64,000 bases of DNA. Source: Nitrosomonas sp. Nm132. GTDB lineage: Bacteria; Pseudomonadota; Gammaproteobacteria; Burkholderiales; Nitrosomonadaceae. The translations under genes and the position numbers were made by a program. Below the pieces are notes generated by a model, which ran no database searches, was not told the DNA's origin, and worked only from the letters and a program-made list of their open reading frames with translations. The stretch spans positions 95,918-159,917 of the forward strand of contig NZ_FNDH01000003.1 in assembly GCF_900100485.1 (NCBI RefSeq), written 5' to 3'. Of the stretch, positions 19,490 to 29,438 are shown one piece after another; the first letter of the stretch is position 1, and every line of letters begins with the position of its first letter.

Positions 19490-20787
19490 GCAACCGCTCC
19501 AGTTTTGTTTTCCGGTTTCACCAGCCGGATACGGCCAGTCAACAGGTTCTGCATCATGCCTTGCTTGATTTGCTGGTATTTGGCGAGTTTAGCTTCGAGC
19601 GCGGCGATTTCGGTGTCCATGTCGGAGAGGAGGATGGCGATGCGAGTTTGTTCTTTAGATTTCTCGGGGACCGCTATATCAATATTAGCAAGCGCAGTCG
19701 CACTAATGTGTACCACTGCGTCTCCCTGCCCCATACTCGCCTTTTGTTTGTTTATTGTATTTGTATTTAAGTAATATCCAAGAAATAGAGAATCTATTGA
19801 GATTGGACTTAGTATCACAATATCACCGCCAGCAAATGCAACGCTTTCATTTAGGAAAGCAACACATTTACCAATTTCCTCTTTTGTTTCCCCAGAGCCT
19901 GCAAATAGCAAGTCACCTTTCTTTAACTGTTTTGCTGTTTTAGCAATATCGTTACTAATAAATGAGTGGAATTTTTTTATATAGTCATTATGCCTTGTAT
20001 ATATTTCCCCATATCTAATGCACGGCAATGATCCGCTTTGTGCTTCATCTTTCCTTACACCAGAACCCTTGGTAAATACTCCAATGTCCCCCAACTTCTT
20101 CACCACCCACCCTGCTTTCAACTGCCCATTTTCATAAGGATTAAGCAAAGTTTGCATGGCACCTTGTTTGATCTGGCGTTTTTTGGCGATGAGGCGGGTG
20201 AGGGATTGAATCAGGGCATCGGCATCGCTGAGGACGTTGGCGATGGTGGTTTGTTCGGTTCTGGTTGGTGGTAGAGGTATTCTAGCCAATTTGAAGGAAG
20301 TATTGGTTATGTGAACTTGCGTACTTCCCACCATGATAGAGTTCATTAACTTCCGATAAGAAGAAGTATTCGAAAGCTGAATCAGATATCCGGCAACCAC
20401 TTGCTTATTTACTTTAAAACCATAAACACCCTGAGCCAGAACATAAATTTCTGATGTTGGTATCTTTACCATCAAACCTATACTTGGGCCACTTGGAACA
20501 AGGTCTCGAAGTACAACAATTGTATAAGCAGAATCTATCTGATTATTCAAATGAGTGCCGGCAAAACTTGGGGAACAGAACTGTTTATCATTTTCTTTAA
20601 TATCTAAAATACCTCCGCGAATAACTCCCCCTTTTGGCAACACACTTACACCTGAATCGGTAAAGTCAGAAGGCTTAAATGGAGCCCCTCCACGAAACCC
20701 TTCTACTAAATCTCCAATTGGGCAGATTACCCAATCCTCCGGAATCACCCCCACCTCAGTCTGCTGGTAACCCGGCTTCAGTTCCAT
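19486..20787 (-). CDS. hsdS: Type I restriction-modification specificity subunit
   Basis: HsdS chooses the bipartite DNA target for methylation and cleavage. The 433-residue protein has two target-recognition halves. The first is residues 1-180 (QQTEVGVIPEDWVICPIGDL...), followed by a conserved spacer helix (LPPTRTEQTTIANVLSDADALIQSL). The second half begins about residue 225 (KAGWVVKKLGDIGVFTKGSG) and ends with a second spacer (EQTRIAILLSDMDTEIAALEAKL). The spacers set the distance between the half-sites. The target cannot be predicted from sequence alone. It overlaps hsdM by 10 bases and hsdR by 4. Confidence 0.95.
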   Translation of the reverse strand: MELKPGYQQTEVGVIPEDWVICPIGDLVEGFRGGAPFKPSDFTDSGVSVLPKGGVIRGGILDIKENDKQFCSPSFAGTHLNNQIDSAYTIVVLRDLVPSGPSIGLMVKIPTSEIYVLAQGVYGFKVNKQVVAGYLIQLSNTSSYRKLMNSIMVGSTQVHITNTSFKLARIPLPPTRTEQTTIANVLSDADALIQSLTRLIAKKRQIKQGAMQTLLNPYENGQLKAGWVVKKLGDIGVFTKGSGVRKDEAQSGSLPCIRYGEIYTRHNDYIKKFHSFISNDIAKTAKQLKKGDLLFAGSGETKEEIGKCVAFLNESVAFAGGDIVILSPISIDSLFLGYYLNTNTINKQKASMGQGDAVVHISATALANIDIAVPEKSKEQTRIAILLSDMDTEIAALEAKLAKYQQIKQGMMQNLLTGRIRLVKPENKTGAVA

Positions 20788-23216
20788 GCAAACCCCATCT
20801 TGTGCAGGTGCGCATTGACGGCCTGTTCCAGCGCCGCCACCTGCTGGTTTTGCTGCGGCAGCGGCGTTTCATAACGCTCGGCAAGCTCCTTGATGCGTTG
20901 CGCCAAGCACTGGCTGATGCGATCCATCTCGGAATGAATGTCCTTGTCGATGGTGGCCATCCATTTATCGTCAACCACCAGTTGCTTGATCTGCTCTTCG
21001 GTGAGTGTCGGGTAGAACGCCAGTAATTCGGCATCCAGTTCGGCTTCAGCGGCATGGATGGTTTTTTTGGTCGCAGCTTCCTGTTCCAGCAGTTGCAGGT
21101 ATTGCTTGAGGAGCTTTGCTTCCTCGCCGAATGCCGGATCGTTTTTGATTTCTTTCAACCGTGCATGGATGTTGCCTTTGTTGATCTTATCCAGCTCGGC
21201 AAATACTCCCTCTTCACCACCCTGTTCCTCTTCCATCTCGGTCTTCTGGTTTTGCAGCGTTTCCAGTTCGGCATTGAGCTGATCAATCGCCTGTTGCTGT
21301 TCGGCAAAGTAGCGGTGAATGACCAGCGCTTTGGGAATCAGGTCGCAAGCCCAGCCTTTATAGATGGTTTTGGTAACTTGACCGTCCTTGTTTTTCTTCT
21401 CTTCCACGATGCGGTAAGTGGTGGCTTGCCAGCCCCCGCCTGTTTCAACCGGGGCGGCAATCAGGTAACAATCATCCTGCATCACCTCGAACCAGTAATT
21501 CATCAGGTGCTGGTAAACATCGTATCGGTCGATCAGCGCACGGCCTTGGTAGGTGGCGAGCAAGGCTTCGCTGATTGGGTGGATGATTTCTTTGGGATGA
21601 AAACCGGCTTGCAGTGCCTTCAAGGTGGCGGTGGTGTTCTTTTCCCACTGACTGAATATCTGGTTCATGTCGCCTATGTAGCTGACAAACTCGGGGTGCT
21701 CGAAAATGGTTTGCTTGATAGCGTCTTTGCTCACTTTCAAGCTCAGATAATTCGGGCTGCGTTTGGCCTCGGTGAATAATGCCGCTTTCAGGTTGGGGCA
21801 TACGTTCCAGTATTCATGCAGCGCGTCGATATCGGCTTGCGGAATATCGCCCAGCAAATGGGCTTCGATGTCTTGCAGGTCTTCGGGCTCAGAGCTGTCG
21901 ATATAGCGCGGGATGTTGAGGTTGAATTCGTTTTTTTCGATTTCGCTGAAGGACACGATACGACTGTAGCCTTCGGTTTCGGTCTGTTTGTTGAAGACAT
22001 CGACAATTTTGTGGATATCCATTTCCCGCAGGCGGTTTTTGTTGCCGTCTTTCATGAAACCCTTGCCTGCATCGATCATGAATATCCCTTTGCGGTTTTG
22101 CGCGTTTTCCTTGTCGATCACGATGATGCACGCGGGGATGCCGGTGCCGTAAAACAGGTTGGCAGGCAGACCGATAATGCCTTTGACCAAGCCGTTGCGG
22201 ATGATATTCTCGCGAATAGCCGCCTCGACATTGCCACGGAACAGCACGCCATGCGGCAAAATGCACGCGCCTTTGCCGCGGCTTTTCAGCGAACGGATGA
22301 TGTGCAGCAGATAGGCGTAATCGCCGTTTTTATCCGGTGGGATGCCAAATCCTGCAAAGCGTTGATGGGGATCGTTTTCGGTATCGACCCCGTTGCCCCA
22401 GCGCTTGTCGCTGAACGGCGGATTGGCGACCACGTAATCGAACGTCTTTAAACTGCCCTGCTCGCTGAGAAACAACGGATTGGCGAGCGTGTTGCCCTGC
22501 TTGATTTCCGCGCCGGGGTTGTTATGCAGAATCATGTTCATGCGCGCCAAACCGCTAGTGGCGGCATCTTTTTCCTGGCCGTACAGCGTTACTTTAGTTT
22601 TGGCGGCATCAGCCACTTTTAGCAGCAGTGAACCGGAGCCGCAGGTCGGATCGTAAACCGTGGTTGATGCCGTGGTTTCGGCTTGATCGATGCCTATGAT
22701 GCGCGCCATGATGCGGCTTACTTCCGCTGGCGTGTAGAACTGCCCCTTGCTTTTGCCGCTCTCGGTGGCGAAATGGCGCATCAGGTATTCGTAGGCATCC
22801 CCGAGAATGTCATCGCCTTCCGCACGGTTCTTACTGAAATCGAGCGCCTTGTTCTCAAAAATGGCGATGAGGTTACTGAGCCTATCCACCATATCCTTGC
22901 CACTGCCGAGTTTTTCTGGATCGTTGAAATCTGGCATGCTGGATAATTTGTTGGCATTGGCAAGCGGCGCGATGATTTTCTTGTTGATGTCATCGCCAAT
23001 AGTCGGCTTGCCTTTCAGCGCCACCATATCTTTGAAACTCGCCCCTGGCGGAATCTTTATCTGTGCAAACGGCTGACCGGCGTATTTATCGCTGACGTAT
23101 TTGATGAACAGCATGACCAGCACGTAGTCTTTGTACTGACTGGCATCCATACCACCGCGCAGTTCATCACAACTCGACCAAAGGGAAGAATAAAGCTCAG
23201 ATTTCTTGATTGCCAT
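20778..23216 (-). CDS. hsdM: Type I restriction-modification DNA methyltransferase
   Basis: HsdM methylates adenine in the HsdS-defined target. The 812-residue protein has an N-terminal helical domain, then the AdoMet motif DPTCGSGSLLLKVAD near residue 190 and the catalytic motif NPPF near 264. It is much longer than the usual 500-550 residues. From about residue 480 there is an extra C-terminal part with long Glu/Gln-rich helices (LNAELETLQNQKTEMEEEQGGEEGV), probably a coiled coil for holding HsdS. Such long HsdM forms exist in other bacteria. It is the first gene of the minus-strand hsdM-hsdS-hsdR-peptidase operon. Confidence 0.95.
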   Translation of the reverse strand: MAIKKSELYSSLWSSCDELRGGMDASQYKDYVLVMLFIKYVSDKYAGQPFAQIKIPPGASFKDMVALKGKPTIGDDINKKIIAPLANANKLSSMPDFNDPEKLGSGKDMVDRLSNLIAIFENKALDFSKNRAEGDDILGDAYEYLMRHFATESGKSKGQFYTPAEVSRIMARIIGIDQAETTASTTVYDPTCGSGSLLLKVADAAKTKVTLYGQEKDAATSGLARMNMILHNNPGAEIKQGNTLANPLFLSEQGSLKTFDYVVANPPFSDKRWGNGVDTENDPHQRFAGFGIPPDKNGDYAYLLHIIRSLKSRGKGACILPHGVLFRGNVEAAIRENIIRNGLVKGIIGLPANLFYGTGIPACIIVIDKENAQNRKGIFMIDAGKGFMKDGNKNRLREMDIHKIVDVFNKQTETEGYSRIVSFSEIEKNEFNLNIPRYIDSSEPEDLQDIEAHLLGDIPQADIDALHEYWNVCPNLKAALFTEAKRSPNYLSLKVSKDAIKQTIFEHPEFVSYIGDMNQIFSQWEKNTTATLKALQAGFHPKEIIHPISEALLATYQGRALIDRYDVYQHLMNYWFEVMQDDCYLIAAPVETGGGWQATTYRIVEEKKNKDGQVTKTIYKGWACDLIPKALVIHRYFAEQQQAIDQLNAELETLQNQKTEMEEEQGGEEGVFAELDKINKGNIHARLKEIKNDPAFGEEAKLLKQYLQLLEQEAATKKTIHAAEAELDAELLAFYPTLTEEQIKQLVVDDKWMATIDKDIHSEMDRISQCLAQRIKELAERYETPLPQQNQQVAALEQAVNAHLHKMGFAWN

Positions 23217-23341
23217 GTGTTTTTATTGCTTTAAGGTACAAAAAATTACAGCAATGTACTGCAATGTCCGAAATTATCCAAATGATAGGAAGTCTACAAC
23301 GTAAGCTATCCTGCCATCCTCAGTCCTGAACAGCGTACTCC

Positions 23342-23690
23342 CTATTTGATCGGATCAGTCTCAAGGCTGGCCAGGCGATCTATCAGCCTGTTTTGCAGGC
23401 TCTCATCATAGTGACGAAAGAACGTAGCGATCTGAGCATGCATGTCGCGCTGGCAAGCTTGTTGCCGGGCTTGGCAAATCCTGCCTCCACGACGGCTTGT
23501 GCGATAATGACACCAATGGCGATAGCAGCAATATCCAGCGAGTTCGTGCACTCGATATCCGGTGCCAACTCACTATCTCTACTGAAGATGTTGATGGCAG
23601 CAGCATGACTCCCAGCTGCAGTTGACCCTCATCAACTAATGAGCTAATGGGTAGTCTCGCTATGAGCGTCTTTCGCCCACCCATGAGAAC
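23342..23690 (-). pseudogene. Frame-shifted remnant of an unidentified gene
   Basis: Minus-strand frames here give protein-like pieces that switch frame. One reads AINIFSRDSELAPDIEC then SLDIAAIAIGVIIAQAVVEAG. A second frame continues with DMHAQIATFFRHYDESLQN and RLIDRLASLETDPIK before a stop at 23342. Together they look like the last third of a decayed gene with one or more indels. I do not recognise the family. The remaining parts of the 23,217-23,789 interval show nothing else. Confidence 0.35.
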
Positions 23691-23789
23691 GGTATGAGTT
23701 TAAGGATCGGTTACCAGCAGTTATTCGTGGCCCTGTATGTAAGACTCACTCTCCTTTTTGCTTAGCATAGAGAAGGACCAACACTACCC

Positions 23790-24590
23790 TTACAAGCTAT
23801 TGAGAAACTCTTTGATAGCCGCATTAACCGCTTCTGGTTCCTCGATAGTCGAAGAGTGTCCTGCTCTGGGAATCCTGATTAGGCGTGATCCGACTATTTG
23901 GGATTGGATGTGCTCGGCTTTAGCCGGCACAGTAGCCACATCTTCCTCACCGACGATGATCAGGGCGGGAATAGTGATTCCACCGATCTCGTCATAAACG
24001 CCCTGGCGATCCACCACACCCCTGACTGCGCGGGTAATACCGATACGATGATTGGCGATCAAACGCTTTTCCCACTCTTCTCTCTGCGCGGTGCGGTTGA
24101 GATCGGTAAGAAACGTCTGACCGAACATGATCCGCATGACCGGGGAGATGACCAACCTCAGACCCAACCAGCGGGCGACGAAGTTAAGTCGATTGTAGCG
24201 CGGTACGTTTTCCTCCGGTTCTGGGTCAGCCGATGTATCCAGCAGGATCAATGATCGGAGAAGCTCTGGTCGGCTAACTGCCAACCGCATCCCAATAAAG
24301 CCCCCCATCGAAAGCCCAGCAAAATGACAGGGAACGCAGCCCAATGCCTCAATCAATGCAGCGGTATCCCGATAGAGAGTGTCCATGTCATAGCCGTCGC
24401 GGGTAACTTCACTCTGTCCCTGACCACGAAAATCAAACGTGATGCAGCGGTAGCGATCCTTGAAAGCATTGATCTGTGCCTCAAACATTTGGCCACTCCA
24501 CAGCAGGCCATGGGCAAACATGAGGGTCTCGGGCCCAGTCCCCTCATCTGTGTAATGCAATTTTGCTCCGTTAACTTGAATCTCAGGCAT
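23790..24590 (-). CDS. Alpha/beta-fold hydrolase (3-oxoadipate enol-lactonase-like)
   Basis: This 266-residue serine hydrolase has the oxyanion HG (FAHGLLWSG), FDFRGQGQS, and the nucleophile elbow GLSMGGFIG (Ser near residue 94). The acid is in IIVGEEDVATVP near 214 and the histidine in RAGHSSTIEEP near 243. The general pattern PEIQVNGAKLHYTDEGTG resembles 3-oxoadipate enol-lactonase and related carboxylic ester hydrolases. No beta-ketoadipate pathway genes are nearby, so the substrate is unknown. It stands alone. Confidence 0.85.
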   Translation of the reverse strand: MPEIQVNGAKLHYTDEGTGPETLMFAHGLLWSGQMFEAQINAFKDRYRCITFDFRGQGQSEVTRDGYDMDTLYRDTAALIEALGCVPCHFAGLSMGGFIGMRLAVSRPELLRSLILLDTSADPEPEENVPRYNRLNFVARWLGLRLVISPVMRIMFGQTFLTDLNRTAQREEWEKRLIANHRIGITRAVRGVVDRQGVYDEIGGITIPALIIVGEEDVATVPAKAEHIQSQIVGSRLIRIPRAGHSSTIEEPEAVNAAIKEFLNSL

Positions 24591-24965
24591 GAGGTATAGA
24601 AAAAATAAACGTTATTTATAATAGTAAAATATACGTAAAGTCGAATACTTAATCAAAATTGCAGTTGAGTGATCAAAAGCCAGCTGTCATTGCCTAAAGC
24701 AACATCAAAAATCCAAGAGTTATAGCCTTTTGTCTGAGAGTATCCAAAGGTAGATGTTTGCCACTATCGGACTGAGTAGATTACCTCGCGGTATTCCTTG
24801 GTTGCGTTTCTCTCACTACCTGTTTCGGTCTATCGACGCTCTCAGGTGCGGCCAATATGTAGTAGAAGAGAAACCTTTTTTGACTGCTTATCAATGTGTT
24901 TGATAGCATGCTGAATCTTTTAGTACATTTTTCTTGAAAAAAGAAAGCTATTTTTTCCTATACCT
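24591..24965. other. Intergenic region, nothing identified
   Basis: About 375 bases separate the alpha/beta hydrolase from the dedA gene, which is read in the opposite direction. No open frame with recognisable similarity, tRNA or clear repeat was seen. It should hold the two divergent promoters. Confidence 0.5.
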
Positions 24966-25613
24966 ATGTTTCTTATTGATTTTATTCTCCACATTGACAA
25001 GCATCTTCAAGAACTCTCCTCAGAATACGGATTATGGATTTATGGAATTCTCTTCCTGATTATATTTTGCGAAACTGGGCTTGTCGTGCTTCCCCTCTTG
25101 CCCGGCGACTCTCTATTATTCGCTGCAGGTTCCCTCGCGTCGTTGCAAAACTCGCAACTCAATCCACATATCTTACTTGTTGGATTATGCATTGCAGGTA
25201 TTTTGGGAGATACTGTGAATTACTGGATAGGTAAAAAAATCGGACCCAAAGTTTTTACCTCACAAGAATCCCGCTTCTTCAAGAGAGAGTATCTAGACAA
25301 GACCCACGCCTTTTACCTCAAATACGGAGGTAAAACAATTATCATTGCACGCTTTCTTCCCATCATTCGCACATTCGCTCCATTCGTTGCAGGTGTTGGA
25401 ACTATGCCTTATCGTACCTTCATTGTTTATAACATAATCGGTGCCGTGCTGTGGGTCGGATTATTTATTTATGCCGGATTTTATTTTGGACAACTCCCAT
25501 TTGTACAAAAAAACTTTAAGCTCGTCATTCTGGCAATTATCGTTCTATCGGTAACGCCACCTGTAATTGAATATCTCAAACATCGCTATAAAAGAAATAA
25601 TCAAGTAGATTGA
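24966..25613 (+). CDS. DedA-family inner-membrane protein
   Basis: DedA proteins are polytopic membrane proteins implicated in undecaprenyl-phosphate or phospholipid recycling. The 215-residue protein has the family signature [20 protein letters not shown] near residues 36-55. The second half has [21 protein letters not shown] with the conserved arginine-proline motif. Four to five hydrophobic segments are visible, and the C-terminus is basic (KHRYKRNNQ). Length is normal for the family. It has no operon partners and lies tail-to-tail with the hpnN gene. Confidence 0.92.
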   Translation: MFLIDFILHIDKHLQELSSEYGLWIYGILFLIIFCETGLVVLPLLPGDSLLFAAGSLASLQNSQLNPHILLVGLCIAGILGDTVNYWIGKKIGPKVFTSQESRFFKREYLDKTHAFYLKYGGKTIIIARFLPIIRTFAPFVAGVGTMPYRTFIVYNIIGAVLWVGLFIYAGFYFGQLPFVQKNFKLVILAIIVLSVTPPVIEYLKHRYKRNNQVD

Positions 25614-25782
25614 AGTTGATTGATTTACTCAGTTATTTGGATCAAAAAAACTGACAACATCAAGCCCAATCAAGCCTATTTGTGGATCTGACTGTAGAAA
25701 ACCTTAACGCATTCAGTGATCTCTTTTTTTGTCTGATCACAACACATGAATCCGCAGCCAGAAACGGACGAGCAAACGTGAT

Positions 25783-28428
25783 TCATGACTTTGCATGTTG
25801 AGCAGGAATTCGCAGCAATGCTGGCAGTATGACGAGAGTACAAATCAGGGTGAAAGTTAGTCCAACGGTAAGTAATGCACCCATGCTAGCGGTACCTTTG
25901 TGTGATGAGAACATAAGACTTGCAAAATCGACTAAGGCGGTTAAAGCGCTATAAAAAATAGCGCGTGCAGTACTGGTGTGAATCAGAATTTCACTTACCT
26001 GCTTTTTATCCAAGCTTCGGTACACCATATGCAGACTGCTATCAATACCAAGACCAAGCAATAGTGGCAAAGCAATAATATTGGCAAAATTGAACGGTAT
26101 ATTCAACAAGACGGTGAAGACACCAGTAAATACGCTGGACAGCAAAAGTGGAATCAGCACCAGTACAGTGTATTTTATGCTGCGCAATAGTATCAGAAGT
26201 GCTACTGTAACTCCTGCCAGCGCCAGTGAAAAAGCGTGAACAAATGCTTCCACCACCGCCTCTCCTGCTTCCAGGCTTACCACTGGCATACCGGTAGCTT
26301 GAGGTGCTATTTGTTGTACTGATCTTACGAACTGAGTCAATGCTTCATTATCACCGATATCTTCTGATGGATAAACTGCGATTCGGTATTCACCTGCCTG
26401 GCTACGCCAGCGGCCACTGAGTGATTCAGGTAGCTCTTGCTCGCTAAAGGGTACAGCTTCAATTGAAGTGCGTAAACGCTGAATCGCAGCAGGTAATGTG
26501 GAGAGCAGATCCTCATCTATTGAATACAGTAATTTCTCCTTATCGCTGAAATTTGCTCCTTCCAGACGGACAAACAACGCTTCAAGAGATGTCTTGAGAG
26601 TAAGCGCAGATTCTGATAAAGAGGATTCAGGATACTCCTTAATATAACGGTCTAGTGCTGCATTCAAAGCATCCAATGCTTCGAGTTGCTGTACCACCAT
26701 TTGCTTATCTGTTGACGGCTCCGGCATCGATAGTATCACTGGTCCGATTATAAGCGCCATTTCCTCGATAGCTGAAAGCTTCACTTCCTGCTCCGTTGGT
26801 ACAAAATCGAGCATTGTGACTATTTTGCTTACTCCAGGAAGCTCGGCTAAGCGTTCCGCTAGTTGCCGTGTTTCTTCTTGATCCTTGGTTAACACGATTG
26901 CATGCCAAGGCGAATGTTCGGGGGATGCCAGTAACTCTCGGAAAGTCTGCACCGCTTTTCCCTTTGGATCTTGCATATTAAGCAGATTGTAGTCAAACCT
27001 TACCTGAGGCAATAGTGCTATAGCAATAAGTAATAGCACAAAGATAGAGACATACGTCAATTTGCGCCACTTCAACGATAACTCAAGCATTTTACCCAGG
27101 GACCCCTTCACACCAGAATCAGGGATGGATCGCTCTGACAAATATCGTAGCAGAGCAGGACCCAGTATAAAGGTTACCAACAGACTGATCAGCATACCTG
27201 TACCGGAGATTATCCCCAACTCTGCTACTCCACTATAGCTGGTGGGTATAAATGCGTAAAAACCAATCGCGTTAGCAATAGTACATGCAGCCAGCGCACT
27301 TCCGGCTTCGCCACCAGCTTTATACATGGCATCTGTTGTTAGTAGACCGCTCTCGAGTACTTCGCGATACCGCAGCAGAAAGTGGATAGCAAAATCCGCA
27401 CCAAGACCTATGTATAGCACTGCAAAAGCAATTGAGATAACATTCAGTTGACCAATAGCAGCAGTAGCAAAAGCAGCGGTGAGAAGCAGACCTAGCGTTA
27501 AACAAAGCAATACGGCCAGGGCTAACCTGATAGTGCGCATAGCAAAATAAAGCACTATTCCCACCAGTACAAAGGTAATTATTCCCGCAAATTCCATACC
27601 GCTGAGCGAACTCCTGAGCTCATCATCAGCTAACGCCACATCCCCAGTAATACGAAGCTGAATTGGACCATCATCCGTTAAGCCAATATCTTTCGCTGCA
27701 GCATACACCGCTGCTATAGCCTGCTCGCCTGGAAATAGTTGTGTGTAATCTGGTTTCGGTTTTACTATAATCATCTCTTGGTAACTACTCTTCTGCGGCT
27801 CACCGCGGAAAAGCGTCTGCCATGATAGCGCCCGTGGCTTACCAGCAAGCTGCGCATTCAGAGTTTCGCTCACCCCTTTGAACACCGGCTCCAACTCCAA
27901 ATTACGGCCTTTGCTTAATTCTTCTACTGCTCCAGTGAGCACCGAGGTAAAAGTATGAAGTGTAGGATTTTCAGCAATGCGCGCAATTAATGGCTGTGCC
28001 GCTGCCAAGCGATCAGTAATGTGTTCGAGCTCAGAGACACTCTCGTAGAGCAGGCCATTGCGCTCAAAAAAAACATCAACGTTCGGAGGATAAATATCAG
28101 TAAAATTCTTGGTATCTTTTTTTAGGCGTGCTGCGAGATGATCAGCGGCAGAATAAGCCTGCTCAGGTGTGGGAGCATTCAGCACCAGTAGCAAGATATC
28201 CATCTCCTGGGGGAATGTTTTATTGTAGTGTATGCTATTAACACGAAACGGTAGATGCTCAGAGAGCATATCTGTGGTATCGGTATTCATACCGAGATTG
28301 CGCGAGATGTATACAACGCTAGCCACAGCTATCAAGAGTGCCGCGAGCAAAATCCAAGGAGCATAGCAATAGGAAATGCTAGCGCAGCGGGCAAAAGTAC
28401 CGTAGAGCCGGCTGTGTGAAGTTTCCAT
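25783..28428 (-). CDS. hpnN: Hopanoid transporter-type RND protein HpnN
   Basis: This 881-residue MMPL/RND permease has two sets of membrane helices, each preceded by a large periplasmic loop: an N-terminal helix at 20-45, a helix bundle near 270-430, a helix near 455, and a second bundle near 720-870. It resembles HpnN, which moves hopanoids from the inner to the outer membrane, in length and in N-terminal pattern (NLGMNTDTTDMLSEHLPFR). No hopanoid synthesis genes are adjacent, so the assignment rests on the protein alone. The second bundle contains GLGIDSSLHMVYR and the first GLGADFAIHFLLRYRE, the paired RND TM4-type motifs. Confidence 0.8.
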   Translation of the reverse strand: METSHSRLYGTFARCASISYCYAPWILLAALLIAVASVVYISRNLGMNTDTTDMLSEHLPFRVNSIHYNKTFPQEMDILLLVLNAPTPEQAYSAADHLAARLKKDTKNFTDIYPPNVDVFFERNGLLYESVSELEHITDRLAAAQPLIARIAENPTLHTFTSVLTGAVEELSKGRNLELEPVFKGVSETLNAQLAGKPRALSWQTLFRGEPQKSSYQEMIIVKPKPDYTQLFPGEQAIAAVYAAAKDIGLTDDGPIQLRITGDVALADDELRSSLSGMEFAGIITFVLVGIVLYFAMRTIRLALAVLLCLTLGLLLTAAFATAAIGQLNVISIAFAVLYIGLGADFAIHFLLRYREVLESGLLTTDAMYKAGGEAGSALAACTIANAIGFYAFIPTSYSGVAELGIISGTGMLISLLVTFILGPALLRYLSERSIPDSGVKGSLGKMLELSLKWRKLTYVSIFVLLLIAIALLPQVRFDYNLLNMQDPKGKAVQTFRELLASPEHSPWHAIVLTKDQEETRQLAERLAELPGVSKIVTMLDFVPTEQEVKLSAIEEMALIIGPVILSMPEPSTDKQMVVQQLEALDALNAALDRYIKEYPESSLSESALTLKTSLEALFVRLEGANFSDKEKLLYSIDEDLLSTLPAAIQRLRTSIEAVPFSEQELPESLSGRWRSQAGEYRIAVYPSEDIGDNEALTQFVRSVQQIAPQATGMPVVSLEAGEAVVEAFVHAFSLALAGVTVALLILLRSIKYTVLVLIPLLLSSVFTGVFTVLLNIPFNFANIIALPLLLGLGIDSSLHMVYRSLDKKQVSEILIHTSTARAIFYSALTALVDFASLMFSSHKGTASMGALLTVGLTFTLICTLVILPALLRIPAQHAKS

Positions 28429-28850
28429 TATTATTTCAATTTTCCCTCCGGAAACAAGCCGGAATAACCAACCGCTAATCTGTTAGTGTTTAATTGCATT
28501 AATTCAATCAATATTTTCTGGAATTTAATTGGATATAAAACAATAGCTTGCTCTTAGATAGAATTAACCTAATTTTTGCAGTTAAACACTGATTCTTTTT
28601 AGCACTAAGTTGGAAGAGAAGTTGACTCTATCCTTAAGAAGATTCAGTCAACGGGATCAAACAGATTGGCAATTTTTATATTCATTGTCTACAACTGTGT
28701 CTATATGGAGTACATTTGATTCTTGGTTATGCATTTAAGCTATTGATTTTATAGTGCTGTTGAGAGCAGCCGAACCCCCAGCCTACCGATTGAGAAACAT
28801 AATTGTAAACTTAAGATTAATATAAATCAATCACTTACAATGCCAAAAAT
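28429..28850. other. AT-rich intergenic region
   Basis: About 420 bases upstream of hpnN are AT-rich with no gene-like frame. The hpnN promoter should be here. The right end grades into the start of the mobile-element island. Confidence 0.5.
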
Positions 28851-28879
28851 TCCGCGATTGAATTTTTATCTTCCTTTTT

Positions 28880-29135
28880 TAGCGTAGTAAACCACCAGAG
28901 GCGGCAAGGCGCGCAAAAGAAACAAGCGGCGTCAGCGTCTGAGGAGTAGAGTTGGAATGCCGCGCTGGAGAAGACCGACACATCATTGGTGCTAATCCGC
29001 CCGTTTTTTAGCGTGGTCATGGGCCACGTCGGCGACATTGGTGAGTCCGTGATAACGGACATCCCGTTTGAAAGAGTGAGTAAAACGACGTACCCGAGCC
29101 AGTGCGGCGTTCCGCTAGAGATGATGGAGGATGTT
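28880..29135 (+). ncRNA. Candidate IS110 bridge-RNA region (upstream non-coding end)
   Basis: The 250 bases ahead of the IS110 transposase start are GC-rich compared with the flanking DNA and have no credible frame. They contain short perfect hairpins, such as GTCCGT-GATA-ACGGAC near 29,045-29,060 and GTGG/CCAC near 29,016-29,030. In IS110-group elements the non-coding end before the gene encodes the bridge RNA that guides recombination. This is inferred from position and folding only. The element itself is truncated, so the RNA would be an orphan. Confidence 0.4.
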
Positions 29136-29438
29136 ATGGCAAAGCGCAAGAAAAGTAAATTGGAGTTAACCCACCCGAAGGCGGCGGGGATTGATATTGG
29201 TTCTGCGAGCCATTTTGTGGCGGCACCGCCGGATCGGGATAACGAGCCGGTACGGGAATTCAAGAGTTTCACCGCAGACCTGAATGGTTTGGCGGACTGG
29301 TTGGAGGCCTGTGAAATCGACACTGTGGCAATGGAATCGACGGGGATATACTGGATTCCGCTGTATGAACTTCTGGAGTCGCGGGGGCTGACTGTGTACC
29401 TGGTGAATGCGTGGCACGTTAACCCGAATATTTCATAA
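29136..29438 (+). pseudogene. IS110-family transposase, N-terminal fragment
   Basis: The frame starting AKRKKSKLELTHPKAAG has the first catalytic aspartate of the RuvC-like DEDD domain in GIDIGSASHFVA. The second conserved block is VAMESTGIYWIPLYELLE with its glutamate. Similarity stops after YLVNAWHV, about residue 95, where an IS3-type element begins (from 29,419). The rest of the transposase is absent. The upstream GATGGAGGATGTT provides a ribosome site. Confidence 0.85.
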
